Shown here piece by piece: positions 8,171 to 15,876 of a DNA stretch of 64,000 nucleotides. The position numbers were made by a program, and so were the translations under genes. The notes under the pieces were generated by a model. It ran no database searches. It saw only the letters and a program-made list of their open reading frames with translations, and was not told where the DNA came from. Position 1 is the stretch's first letter, and each line of letters starts with the position of its first letter. This DNA comes from Dietzia sp. ANT_WB102 (GTDB lineage: Bacteria; Actinomycetota; Actinomycetes; Mycobacteriales; Mycobacteriaceae), in contig NZ_VOBA01000001.1 in NCBI RefSeq assembly GCF_008369165.1, positions 806,001-870,000 of the forward strand, written 5' to 3'.

Positions 8171-8923
8171 ATGGCCGTGGATTTGGGCATCCAGATGGCG
8201 GACGGCACCGCGGAGGCCTTCGTCTCGAGGCCCCGGAGTGCCGACCGCGAACTGCCGGGTGTGTTGCTCTTTTCGGACATCTTCGGTCTCCGGCCGCAGA
8301 TCCGGACGATGATGGACCGCATCGCGAGCTGGGGCTACGTCGTCCTCGCGCCGAACGTCTTCTACCGCTCCGGCACCGTCACCGATCTGGCGCCGACCGT
8401 GGACCTGCGCGAACCGGGCGAGCGCGAGCGCTACTTCGCGATCGCCCGCCCCCGGATGGAGGAACTCACCTCCGAGCTGTCGCGACCGGACGCCGTCGCC
8501 TACCTGGATGCCCTCCTCGCGCTGCCCGGGGTCGCGGGTGACGCGGGAGTGATCGGCTACTGCATGGGCGCCCGGCTGGCGATGCGCCTGGGTGGGGACC
8601 GCCCGGATCGCGTTGCCGCCGTCGGGGGATTCCACGGCGGCGGGTTGGCGACGGACGAGGCCGACAGCCCTCACCGGAGCGTGGCGACGACCCGCGCTGC
8701 GATCCTCTTACGGCACGCAGACGACGACCCCTCAATGCCGCCGGGAGGAATGGACGCCATCGCGTCCGTGGCCCGCGGTTCCGGTGTCCCCCTCGACCAG
8801 GCGGTGTACCCCGGCGCCCCGCACGGGTACTCGATGGCGGACACGCCGACGTACGACGAGTCGGCGGCCGAGCGGCACTTCGAGGACCTGCGCGAACATC
8901 TGGCGCGACGCCTGGCCCGGTGA
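8171..8923 (+). CDS. Dienelactone hydrolase family protein
   Basis: A 250-residue alpha/beta hydrolase of the dienelactone hydrolase family. The catalytic triad is visible: Cys131 in GYCMGAR, Asp in HADDDPSM, and His in APHGYS near the C-terminus. The N-terminal VLLFSDIFGL strand-loop is typical. True dienelactone hydrolases act in chlorocatechol breakdown, but many family members are esterases of unknown substrate, and no catabolic genes are nearby. It starts five bases after the ptsI stop, so it is probably read from the same mRNA; no functional link to the PTS is evident. Confidence 0.85.
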   Translation: MAVDLGIQMADGTAEAFVSRPRSADRELPGVLLFSDIFGLRPQIRTMMDRIASWGYVVLAPNVFYRSGTVTDLAPTVDLREPGERERYFAIARPRMEELTSELSRPDAVAYLDALLALPGVAGDAGVIGYCMGARLAMRLGGDRPDRVAAVGGFHGGGLATDEADSPHRSVATTRAAILLRHADDDPSMPPGGMDAIASVARGSGVPLDQAVYPGAPHGYSMADTPTYDESAAERHFEDLREHLARRLAR

Positions 8924-8981
8924 CGGGACCGGTGACCGCATCCGAGGCAGGGCGCGGGTGCCCAAGCGAATCAGCTCCGGG

Positions 8982-9509
8982 TCATAACGTCAGTGCGCGG
9001 CCGCACACCACCAGGTGAACCTCGTCGCAGCAGTCGGCGACCGTCTGGTTGAGCGCGCCCAGCAGGTCTCGGAACACTCCACCCGAGCGGTACGGGGGAA
9101 CGACCCCGGAGCCGACCTCGTTGGTCACCAGCACGACGTCGTCGCGGGAGGACAGTGCAGCGCAGAGGGCATCGGTGCTTTCGTCCACAGCGGCACGCGC
9201 CTGGTCGGCGGGGGCGTCCCACAGTCCGAGGTCGTCGACGGTGGCGGTGAGCCAGGTGCCGAGGCAGTCCACGAGGACTGGGCCCGGTGCGCGGCGCAGC
9301 GCGGAGGCGACGTCAGACGATTCGACGGTCCACCATTCCGCCGGCCGGTGGGCGCGGTGGTGATCGACGCGCTTGGCCCAGTCGGGATCCTCGAGTTCGT
9401 CGGCAGGTCGGCCCGGCGCGACGAATGTCACCTCGTCCGCGCCGTCGAGCAGCCGCACCGCGTGCCGGGACTTCCCGGACCTGGCGCCGCCGGTCACCAG
9501 GACACGCAT
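8982..9509 (-). CDS. cobU: Adenosylcobinamide kinase / adenosylcobinamide-phosphate guanylyltransferase
   Basis: A 175-residue CobU/CobP. It begins with the P-loop GGARSGKS (residues 7-14), and residue patterns such as VDCLGTWLTA and VTNEVGSGVVP are diagnostic. It phosphorylates and then guanylylates adenosylcobinamide in nucleotide-loop assembly of vitamin B12. The start ATG shares its A with the stop of the upstream lipoprotein gene (TGATG), so it is the third gene of a small leftward operon. No other cob genes are close by; the B12 uptake operon near 60 kb may be functionally related. Confidence 0.92.
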   Translation of the reverse strand: MRVLVTGGARSGKSRHAVRLLDGADEVTFVAPGRPADELEDPDWAKRVDHHRAHRPAEWWTVESSDVASALRRAPGPVLVDCLGTWLTATVDDLGLWDAPADQARAAVDESTDALCAALSSRDDVVLVTNEVGSGVVPPYRSGGVFRDLLGALNQTVADCCDEVHLVVCGRALTL

Positions 9510-9805
9510 CAGCGTCGCCGTGCTCGTCGGCCGGCGAGGGCCGGGCCGGAGAACAGGGCCAGGCCCGCGACGAAACCGAAGTTGTACCAGTTTCCGTTGT
9601 TGGTCACCTCGTAGATCGTCACGGTGTCGACGAACAGGGAGATGACAAACGTGACGGGAAGGATGATCCCGTGCCACAGGCCGAGCCAGAACCCGGCGCC
9701 GGTCGGGGTGACGTCGACGTTCGGACCGGCCGCGCACGCGCCCAGCGCGAGGACGACGACGAGGAGGACCCCGGCGGCCGTTCCGGCTCTCGACCGGGTG
9801 ATCAC
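9509..9805 (-). CDS. Small lipoprotein-like membrane protein
   Basis: A 98-residue protein with an N-terminal signal segment ending in a lipobox (LALGAC, Cys about residue 24). A conserved body follows: FWLGLWHGIILP, a hydrophobic stretch with DTVTIYEV, then NNGNWYNFGFVAGLAL and a basic C-terminus. I recognise this as a widespread small membrane protein of unknown function. It may be anchored by lipid at the N-terminus with one or two membrane segments. It overlaps the preceding gene by ATGA and cobU by one base. Function unknown; the operon with cobU does not prove a role in B12 synthesis. Confidence 0.7.
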   Translation of the reverse strand: MITRSRAGTAAGVLLVVVLALGACAAGPNVDVTPTGAGFWLGLWHGIILPVTFVISLFVDTVTIYEVTNNGNWYNFGFVAGLALFSGPALAGRRARRR

Positions 9806-10020
9806 GGCCGCCGCCCGCGGGTGAAGTAGAGAATCGGCCCGATGAAGTTAATCGCGATGATCGCGGCCCACTTGCCCTTGGAGCCCTGCACCTTCGACGC
9901 CGGTTGGGCGGCGAGATCCGCCCACGCGGACGCGGCGAGCGAAGCCTGCAGAGAGATCAGTGCCAGCAGGCCTGCCCGCTGCGCGGTCGTCAAGTCGTTC
10001 CAGGTCTTCTTCTTTGCCAT
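9802..10020 (-). CDS. PLD nuclease N-terminal (PLDc_N) domain membrane protein
   Basis: A 72-residue protein with one clear membrane segment early ([17 protein letters not shown]) and a second near the C-terminus ([20 protein letters not shown]). The final segment with [11 protein letters not shown] is typical of the PLDc_N domain found at the N-terminus of cardiolipin synthases and as stand-alone small proteins. GGAGG precedes the ATG at a good distance. It heads the leftward operon with the lipoprotein gene and cobU. Function of stand-alone members is unknown. Confidence 0.75.
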   Translation of the reverse strand: MAKKKTWNDLTTAQRAGLLALISLQASLAASAWADLAAQPASKVQGSKGKWAAIIAINFIGPILYFTRGRRP

Positions 10021-10093
10021 GGCGTTCCTCCGGTTCGATGTGTCCTGACTCTAGAAGCTCGCCCGGTCGGGAACCTGCCTTATCGCTCGTCCG

Positions 10094-10099
10094 TATCGT
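10094..10099 (+). promoter_or_regulatory. Predicted -10 box for selO, leaderless spacing
   Basis: TATCGT ends seven bases before the selO ATG at 10107, and no ribosome binding site is present between them. Transcription starting at the usual distance would begin at or next to the start codon. Confidence 0.4.
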
Positions 10100-10106
10100 C
10101 GAGGGC

Positions 10107-11552
10107 ATGACGACGGACACGGCGCGGCCCCTCACGCTCGGATCCCGGTACGCGAGCGAGTTCCCGGAACTCGGCGTGCCGTGGACGGCAGCAGAGGCGG
10201 CAGAGCCGCGGCTGCTCGTGCTCAACGAGGCGCTGGCCGACGAGCTGGCCCTGGACGCCGACTACCTGCGCGGTGAGGAGGGAGTGCGGCTACTCACCGG
10301 CACTCATGTGCCGGCGGGCGCGACCCCGTTCGCCCAGGCCTACGCAGGTCACCAGTTCGGCGGGTACTCGCCCCGCCTGGGCGACGGCCGCGCACTGTTG
10401 ATGGGGGAACTGCCCGACGGCCGCGACCTGCACCTCAAGGGCTCGGGCCGCACCCCGTTCGCCCGCGGAGGTGACGGACTGGCCGCGGTCGGGCCGATGC
10501 TGCGCGAGTACGTCATCAGCGAGGCGATGCACGCCCTCGGCGTGCCGACCACCCGCTCGCTCGCCGTGGTGGCGACAGGGAACACCGTGTACCGCGAGCA
10601 GCCCCTGCCGGGCGCCGTCCTGGCCCGGGTCGCCGCGAGCCACCTGAGGGTGGGGACGTTCCAGTTCGCGCGATCGGTCGACGACGACGACCTATTGCGC
10701 CGACTGGCCGACCACGCCATCGCCCGGCACCACCCGCACGCCACCCACGCGGCACGGCCGTACCTGGAGTTGTTCGCATCCGTGCTCCGCGACCAGGCGG
10801 AGCTCGTCGCGAGCTGGATGCTGATCGGGTTCATCCATGGCGTCATGAACACGGACAACACCACCATCTCGGGCGAGACCATCGACTACGGACCGTGCGC
10901 CTTCATGGACGCCTTCGACCCGGCCACCGTCTTCAGCTCCATCGACACGGGCGGTCGCTACGCCTACGCCAACCAGCCGCCCGTGCTGCAGTGGAATCTC
11001 GCCCGGTTCGCCGAGACCCTCGTCCCGCTCGTCGACCCAGACCAGGATGAGGCGGTGCGACTGCTCACGGAAGAGCTGGGCACGTTCCCCGAGCGGTACC
11101 AGCAGGCGTGGACGGCGGGGATGCGCGCGAAGATCGGGCTGCCGGACGATGTGCCGGCCGCCGAGGCGACCGACCTCATCGACGAGCTGTCGCGTCTGCT
11201 CAGTGCGACGGGGGCCGACTACACGGGCTTCTTCCGGGCGCTCGTCGCCGCTGCGGACGGGGATGACCAGCCGGTACGCGACCTGGTCGGAGCGCTCGCG
11301 GAGGGCTGGCTGGTGCGATGGCGTGCACTCGAGCCCGACCGGGAATCGATGGCGCGGGTCAATCCGATCTACATTCCGCGAAACCACCTCGTCGAGGAGG
11401 CCCTGGACGCGGCCACGGCAGGGGACATGGGTCCGTTCACCGAACTCCTCGTCGTCGTCACAGACCCCTACACCGAGCTTCCCGATTACGAGCGTTATAC
11501 ACGCCCTGCCCCGCCCGAGTCTGCGCCGCACGTCACCTTCTGCGGAACCTGA
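10107..11552 (+). CDS. selO: Protein adenylyltransferase SelO (YdiU family)
   Basis: A 481-residue SelO/YdiU pseudokinase, a family known to transfer AMP to protein Ser/Thr/Tyr residues and linked to redox stress. Visible family features include [55 protein letters not shown] and [12 protein letters not shown] with the metal-binding region [12 protein letters not shown]. The C-terminus is VTFCGT; the terminal Cys occupies the place of the selenocysteine in some eukaryotic members. The ATG at 10107 matches the family N-terminus ([16 protein letters not shown]) and has a -10 box just upstream; longer in-frame starts would run into the divergent gene. Single gene unit. Confidence 0.93.
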   Translation: MTTDTARPLTLGSRYASEFPELGVPWTAAEAAEPRLLVLNEALADELALDADYLRGEEGVRLLTGTHVPAGATPFAQAYAGHQFGGYSPRLGDGRALLMGELPDGRDLHLKGSGRTPFARGGDGLAAVGPMLREYVISEAMHALGVPTTRSLAVVATGNTVYREQPLPGAVLARVAASHLRVGTFQFARSVDDDDLLRRLADHAIARHHPHATHAARPYLELFASVLRDQAELVASWMLIGFIHGVMNTDNTTISGETIDYGPCAFMDAFDPATVFSSIDTGGRYAYANQPPVLQWNLARFAETLVPLVDPDQDEAVRLLTEELGTFPERYQQAWTAGMRAKIGLPDDVPAAEATDLIDELSRLLSATGADYTGFFRALVAAADGDDQPVRDLVGALAEGWLVRWRALEPDRESMARVNPIYIPRNHLVEEALDAATAGDMGPFTELLVVVTDPYTELPDYERYTRPAPPESAPHVTFCGT

Positions 11553-11690
11553 GACGACTCCTCTAGCAGTACTAGCGTATTGATACGAAACATTTATCTT
11601 TCATATCCCCCTTTTGTCAGCCGTTCAAACGACACTGAAGTTGTCACATCAATCTTGCGGCTCCAACGCAAGGCGTCTGGGGGGTCACAC
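11553..11690. other. AT-rich promoter region upstream of the LysB-like gene
   Basis: This 138-base gap is strikingly richer in A and T than its surroundings, especially 11565-11670. It can be read in frame with the following gene from an ATG at 11580, but the composition and codon choice (ATT, TTT, AAA, ATA) are foreign to the coding regions here. I treat it as a promoter region or leader. Confidence 0.45.
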
Positions 11691-12467
11691 GTGCGGATAC
11701 TCATCGCGGACAGCGACGGCGGATATCGCCAGACCTCGGCGATCCTCGGCAGATTCGTCGAGGATCTGCTCGGGTTGACCGGTGCCCGGGAGGCCGTGCG
11801 TGTGCAGTGGCCAGCTCCGGGCGCGGTCGGGCGCCGTCGGTCACACACCTGGGAGTCCTCGGCCGCGGCGGGGGTGGCTGACCTCAACCGACTCGTGAGG
11901 CTCCATCCGTCCGACGACCTCGTACTCATCGGCGCCTGCTGCGGTACCCGCGTGATCCACGACTGGATGGACGCGCACCCCGAGGATCTGGACCGGGTCG
12001 TGGCGGTGGGACTGGTCGCGGACCCGTTCCGACCGCGCGACCGCTGGCTCGCCGGAACGCCGGACCCGGAAGGGCAGGGCGTGGCGGGACTGCGACGCGG
12101 CCCGATCCCCGAACGCACGCACTGGCTGTCCGTGCCGGGGGACCCGCTGAGCGGGGTGCAACCGACGAATCTGCTGCGCGGCGCGGTGAGAGACTCGACC
12201 CTGACTCCCGTTCAGGTGTACGACGACCTGCTCGAGAACCTCCCCGACACCCGGACCAGGTTCGCTCTGAGGCTGCACGTCATGAACAACCCGGCGCTGT
12301 GGTCACCGCATCTGCTCCGTCAGCTCGACGACGCCACCGACACCCTGATGACCTATCGCGACGCTGGGTACGCGGCGCGGTACGAGGCCGACGGCGACGG
12401 CGCCTCCCCGCTGGGTCGGCTCGCGCGGGTCATCGCGGACCAGGTCACGCTGGAGCAGGCAGCCTAG
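11691..12467 (+). CDS. Alpha/beta-hydrolase-like protein, LysB/cutinase-like, Cys elbow
   Basis: A 258-residue protein from the GTG at 11691, which follows a G-rich stretch; an ATG 111 bases earlier is in frame but lies in AT-rich, non-coding-looking DNA. The layout resembles mycobacteriophage LysB and DUF2235-like hydrolases: a strand-turn DLVLIGACCGTRVIHDWM, then VADPFRPRDRW and PDPEGQGVAGLR. Late LRLHVMNNPALW could supply the His. At the expected nucleophile elbow G-x-S-x-G it reads G-A-C-C-G, so a Cys may be the nucleophile or the enzyme may be inactive. There is no signal peptide. Its stop shares the tetramer CTAG with the stop of the convergent reductase gene. Function unknown; esterase-type activity is inference. 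Confidence 0.55.
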   Translation: MRILIADSDGGYRQTSAILGRFVEDLLGLTGAREAVRVQWPAPGAVGRRRSHTWESSAAAGVADLNRLVRLHPSDDLVLIGACCGTRVIHDWMDAHPEDLDRVVAVGLVADPFRPRDRWLAGTPDPEGQGVAGLRRGPIPERTHWLSVPGDPLSGVQPTNLLRGAVRDSTLTPVQVYDDLLENLPDTRTRFALRLHVMNNPALWSPHLLRQLDDATDTLMTYRDAGYAARYEADGDGASPLGRLARVIADQVTLEQAA

Positions 12468-14023
12468 ACAGTCGCCGGGGCCGGGCGGCGGCTCCGGAGC
12501 AACTCCTCGAAACGCGCCGCCGGGCCCGGAGTGGGCAGACGACCCTCGTTCGCATCGGCGAGCAGGGCGTTAACCGTCTCGCGCGCGCACGTCTTGTTGG
12601 AGCCGATGAACCCGCGCGGGCCCCGCTTGATCCAGCCCACCACGTACAGCCCGGGCAGCTCGCTCCCACCGCCGCCGTCCAGTACGCGGCCACCGCGGTG
12701 CGGGATGGTCGAGGTCTCCGGGTCGAACGGCACCCCGGGCACCTCCACGCCCCGGTACCCCACCGAACCCAGCACCAGCCCCGCCGCGATGGTCTCCGCG
12801 GAGTCCGGACAGGGCACGGCGTGGACCCGGCCGTCGGCGCCCGTGGCGAGTTCCGTCCGCGCCACCCGCAGGCCCTCGGCACGCGAGGAGCCCGTGACCT
12901 CCAGGGGTGCGGTCCGGAACCGGAGGATGATCCGGCGGCGCGGGGCGTCCTCCGGTGCGTCGTGGGGTGGCCGGTCCGCGATCCGGACCAGGTGTTCCAT
13001 TGTGAGGCGTCCCTGGCGGGTGGTCGCGGCGGCGGGGTCGATGCCGCCGGGGGCGTCAATGAGTAGCTCGATGTCGTCACGGGCGGCCAGTCCGACCAGC
13101 TCGGGCAGGGTGAACGCCGCGTGCTCGGGTCCGCGGCGGCCGAGCACAACGACCTCGCGGACCCGGCTGCCGCGTAGCGCCTCGAGCGCGTGGCGTGCGA
13201 TGGAGGTGTCGGCGAGCCGCTCCGGGTCGGTGGCCAGGATCCGGGCCACATCCAGCGCCACGTTGCCGTTGCCGACGATCACCGCCCGCTCGTGATCCAA
13301 CGGGACGTGGGCGTCGGCATGGTCGGGGTGATCGTTGTACCACCCCACGACCTGCGTCGCCGACGTGCTCCCGGGCAGGTCCGCCCCCGGGATGTCCAGG
13401 GGTCGGTCCGTGCCCGCGCCGGTCGCGTACACGACCGCGTGGTGGTGGGCCGCCAACTCCTCGGCGGTGACGTCCTCGCCGACGTGCACCCCGAGCCGGT
13501 AGGTGAAGCCGGGCTGGTCCTCGATCGCGGTGAACAGGTCCGCGACGGCGCGGGTGCTGGTGTGGTCGGGGGCCACGCCGTACCGGGCGAGCCCGTGGGG
13601 CACGGGCAGACGGTCGAACACCGTCACCTCCACCCCGGGCTGACGGAGCAGTTCGTCGGCCGCGTACAGCGCGGCCGGGCCGGCGCCCACCACGGCCACC
13701 CTGAGCGTCGTCCGCGTGGGGCCCAGGCGCACGAGCGTGGGGACCCGCGCCTGGGGCCTGGCCGGGCGGCCGGTCCCGGTCAGGGCCTCGTTGATGCCGA
13801 GGAAGTCCTGCTGTTCGGGGGCCAACGCGGTATGCGGCATGATCGCGCCGACCGGGCACGCCCCCACGCAGGCGCCGCAGTCCACGCAGGACACTGGGTC
13901 GATGTACAGCATCTCGGCCGTGGCGAAATCGGGCTCGTCGGGTGTCGGGTGGATGCAGTTGACCGGGCAGGCGTGGACGCACGAGGCGTCGGCGCAGCAG
14001 GCCTGCGTGATGACGTGGGGCAT
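12464..14023 (-). CDS. fprB: Ferredoxin / ferredoxin-NADP reductase fusion (FprB-like)
   Basis: A 519-residue protein with an N-terminal ferredoxin domain and a C-terminal adrenodoxin-reductase-type flavoprotein. The ferredoxin part (about residues 1-80) shows CVHACPVNCIHP and CVDCGACVGACPVGAI, cysteine sets for a 7Fe or 2x[4Fe-4S] cluster. The reductase part has the FAD motif VAVVGAGPAALYAA (about 110-125), the NADP motif VIVGNGNVALDVARIL, and the late FAD motif GLYVVGWIKRGPRGFIGSNK. Mycobacterial FprB has the same architecture. It starts 11 bases after the diiron oxygenase stop, so it probably supplies that enzyme with electrons. Extending the start upstream would overlap the oxygenase gene. 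Confidence 0.9.
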   Translation of the reverse strand: MPHVITQACCADASCVHACPVNCIHPTPDEPDFATAEMLYIDPVSCVDCGACVGACPVGAIMPHTALAPEQQDFLGINEALTGTGRPARPQARVPTLVRLGPTRTTLRVAVVGAGPAALYAADELLRQPGVEVTVFDRLPVPHGLARYGVAPDHTSTRAVADLFTAIEDQPGFTYRLGVHVGEDVTAEELAAHHHAVVYATGAGTDRPLDIPGADLPGSTSATQVVGWYNDHPDHADAHVPLDHERAVIVGNGNVALDVARILATDPERLADTSIARHALEALRGSRVREVVVLGRRGPEHAAFTLPELVGLAARDDIELLIDAPGGIDPAAATTRQGRLTMEHLVRIADRPPHDAPEDAPRRRIILRFRTAPLEVTGSSRAEGLRVARTELATGADGRVHAVPCPDSAETIAAGLVLGSVGYRGVEVPGVPFDPETSTIPHRGGRVLDGGGGSELPGLYVVGWIKRGPRGFIGSNKTCARETVNALLADANEGRLPTPGPAARFEELLRSRRPAPATV

Positions 14024-14034
14024 GGCGGGCGGGC

Positions 14035-15030
14035 CTAGTCGCGGAACGCCACGGGCGGCTCGCCGCGGTACCGGGACGGGCGACCGTCGATCTTCAGCGC
14101 CTTCCACACCCGACGCGCGGCCGGGTTCATCAAGCCCGAGTCCTCAGCGAGCATGCGGACGTCACCGAACAGGTCGGACAGGAACCGTTGCGACTCGGGG
14201 CTGTCCCAGTAGAGCTCGCGGACCACCTCGTCCGGGATGTCGAACGCCTCGCGGAACTCCTTGGTGGGCTTGAGGATCGCGTCGCACAGCACGCGCATGA
14301 TCACGGGAAAGAGCAGCGAGACCACGTACTTGTCGCCCCGGGAGAGCCGAGGGGCGTTGCGTGCGACGTAGGTGTGCGCGAACGAGATGTGCCGGGCCTC
14401 TTCCGCCACGTGGATCTCCATGATCCGCGAGAGCACCGGCGGGAGGGAGTCCGAGTTCCGCAAGACCTGCTTCTGCGTGTGGTCGATGGGCTCCTCGCCG
14501 GCGAGGACGCCGATGAAGAACGCGACGGGAAAGCGGCCGGCAGCCAGCGGGAGCACCGGCGAGAGACGGCGCATCCACCCGGGCATTCCCGGGACGTCCG
14601 CGCCGATCCGGTTGACGCCCTGCTGGAACATCTGAGTGTGGTGGCACTCCTCGGTGGCCTCGTGGGTGAGGTACCGGAACTCCTCCGAACCGTTGTCCGC
14701 CTTGAAGACGTACTGCATGATCCCGCGGATGAGGATGTTCTCGAACTGCAGGCCGACCTTCATGACGTTGGCCTGACGCCACAGGCCGATCGCGATCTGC
14801 TTCTCGAGCGGCAGGCTCTTGTACCAGGGATGACCGCCCAGGGGATCGATGCCGGCGGGCAGGACCCACCGCTCGTCGGTGGGGTCCACCTCGAAGTCGG
14901 GGTGGTCCCAGGGGATGTCCTTGAAGGGGTCGAAGCTGCGGTGAACCGAAGCGTGGGACAGCCGACGGAGCGTGTCCTCGTACTGTTCGCGACTCGCGGA
15001 CGGGGCGGGTGCGGGGGCTGCAGCGGACAT
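14035..15030 (-). CDS. Diiron oxygenase, AurF / p-aminobenzoate N-oxygenase family
   Basis: A 331-residue helical protein with the iron ligands of AurF-type ferritin-like oxygenases. A first Glu lies in FENILIRG, EATEECHHTQMFQQ gives the Glu/His pair, and EIHVAEEARHISFAH provides the second Glu and Glu-x-x-His set. AurF oxidises aryl amines to nitro compounds; relatives act on other substrates, so the substrate here is open. Three in-frame ATGs lie close together; 15030 was chosen because GGAAGG sits six bases upstream. It shares an operon with the FprB-like reductase and has its own promoter with an inverted-repeat operator between it and a tetR gene. Confidence 0.85.
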   Translation of the reverse strand: MSAAAPAPAPSASREQYEDTLRRLSHASVHRSFDPFKDIPWDHPDFEVDPTDERWVLPAGIDPLGGHPWYKSLPLEKQIAIGLWRQANVMKVGLQFENILIRGIMQYVFKADNGSEEFRYLTHEATEECHHTQMFQQGVNRIGADVPGMPGWMRRLSPVLPLAAGRFPVAFFIGVLAGEEPIDHTQKQVLRNSDSLPPVLSRIMEIHVAEEARHISFAHTYVARNAPRLSRGDKYVVSLLFPVIMRVLCDAILKPTKEFREAFDIPDEVVRELYWDSPESQRFLSDLFGDVRMLAEDSGLMNPAARRVWKALKIDGRPSRYRGEPPVAFRD

Positions 15031-15088
15031 GATCATCCTTCCGGTCACCGGCCCCTGGGGCCGTGAGCGTGGATCCTCGGATGCGAAT

Positions 15089-15152
15089 GAGACAGAGAGA
15101 CATCCGCGATCTATCTGTCTCTGACGCTAGACACGGGGGCGCGCTTCGTCAA
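15089..15152 (-). promoter_or_regulatory. Promoter and inverted-repeat operator of the diiron oxygenase operon
   Basis: On the minus strand TTGACG (15147-15152) and TAGCGT (15124-15129) are 17 bases apart. Directly downstream lies an inverted repeat with arms TCTGTCTC (15114-15121) and GAGACAGA (15089-15096). A second, overlapping pair, AGAGACA and TGTCTCT, has 13 bases between its arms. A repressor there would cover the transcription start; the neighbouring TetR protein is the natural candidate. Confidence 0.6.
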
Positions 15153-15186
15153 GCAATAATGAGGGATCAGTCAGATCCGGGATCGA

Positions 15187-15876
15187 TCAAGTCACCGTCG
15201 GCGCGGGGCCCGACTCCTGGCCCGCCAGGTTGGCCGATCCGCCGAGCAGCGGTCCGAGGTGGTTCCGCGCGAAGGCTCGGGAGACCTCCGGGTCGTCCAG
15301 ATCGATGGTCGTCGACGGCGTGAGCACGAAGGACACGACCAGCCGGGCCGTCAACTCTGCGACCACCAACACCTCCTGGTCGCTCCGCTCGTCAGGGGCG
15401 GCCCGGGAGATCTCCGCGGCGAGAAAGTGCGCCGCCGCGGTGATGAGGGGCCCGCCCTGGACGGTGAAGTGCGGGACGGTCGCCTCGGGCTCGGTCTCCA
15501 GAAGGCGGTTGAGCAGGTCGTGGTCGCGGAGCGCCTCGACGGTGAAGGCGAAGCCCTCGGTGAGTTTGTCCTCGATGGTCTCGTGGGCGTCGATCTCGCG
15601 CTGCAGGGCGGCGAGGAACCAGGCGGCCTCCCTGAGCAGGGTCGCCTCGACCAGTTCCTGCTTGTTCGCGAACCGCCGGTACAGCGTCATCCGTGCCAGG
15701 CCCGCCCGTCGCGTGATGTCGTTCATCGTGGACCGTGCGATACCGACGCTCTCGAACTGGGCCGCCGCCGCGTCGAGGAGTTGCTCGCGGATCGGGTCGT
15801 CGATCGACGTGTCGTCCGGGAGTCCGCGCCCGGAACGCAGCATCGCCAGCGGATCGGACGCGGAGGTGTCGCTCAT
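15187..15876 (-). CDS. TetR-family transcriptional regulator
   Basis: A 229-residue TetR regulator. The N-terminal helix-turn-helix spans about residues 30-75: EQLLDAAAAQFESVGIARST, then NDITRRAGLARMTLYRRFANK. The C-terminal ligand domain is ordinary in length. The chosen ATG (MSDTSASD) overlaps the AraC-family gene upstream by ATGA, so both regulators are on one mRNA. Its gene is followed after 156 bases by the diiron oxygenase operon, whose promoter carries an inverted repeat of TetR type. That TetR represses the oxygenase until an inducer binds is inference from this layout. Confidence 0.87.
   Translation of the reverse strand: MSDTSASDPLAMLRSGRGLPDDTSIDDPIREQLLDAAAAQFESVGIARSTMNDITRRAGLARMTLYRRFANKQELVEATLLREAAWFLAALQREIDAHETIEDKLTEGFAFTVEALRDHDLLNRLLETEPEATVPHFTVQGGPLITAAAHFLAAEISRAAPDERSDQEVLVVAELTARLVVSFVLTPSTTIDLDDPEVSRAFARNHLGPLLGGSANLAGQESGPAPTVT

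Noticed and set aside
11580-11690. Start of the LysB-like gene at the ATG 11580
   Set aside because: The 37 extra codons are AT-rich and use codons avoided elsewhere; the GTG at 11691 begins the first hydrolase-like strand.
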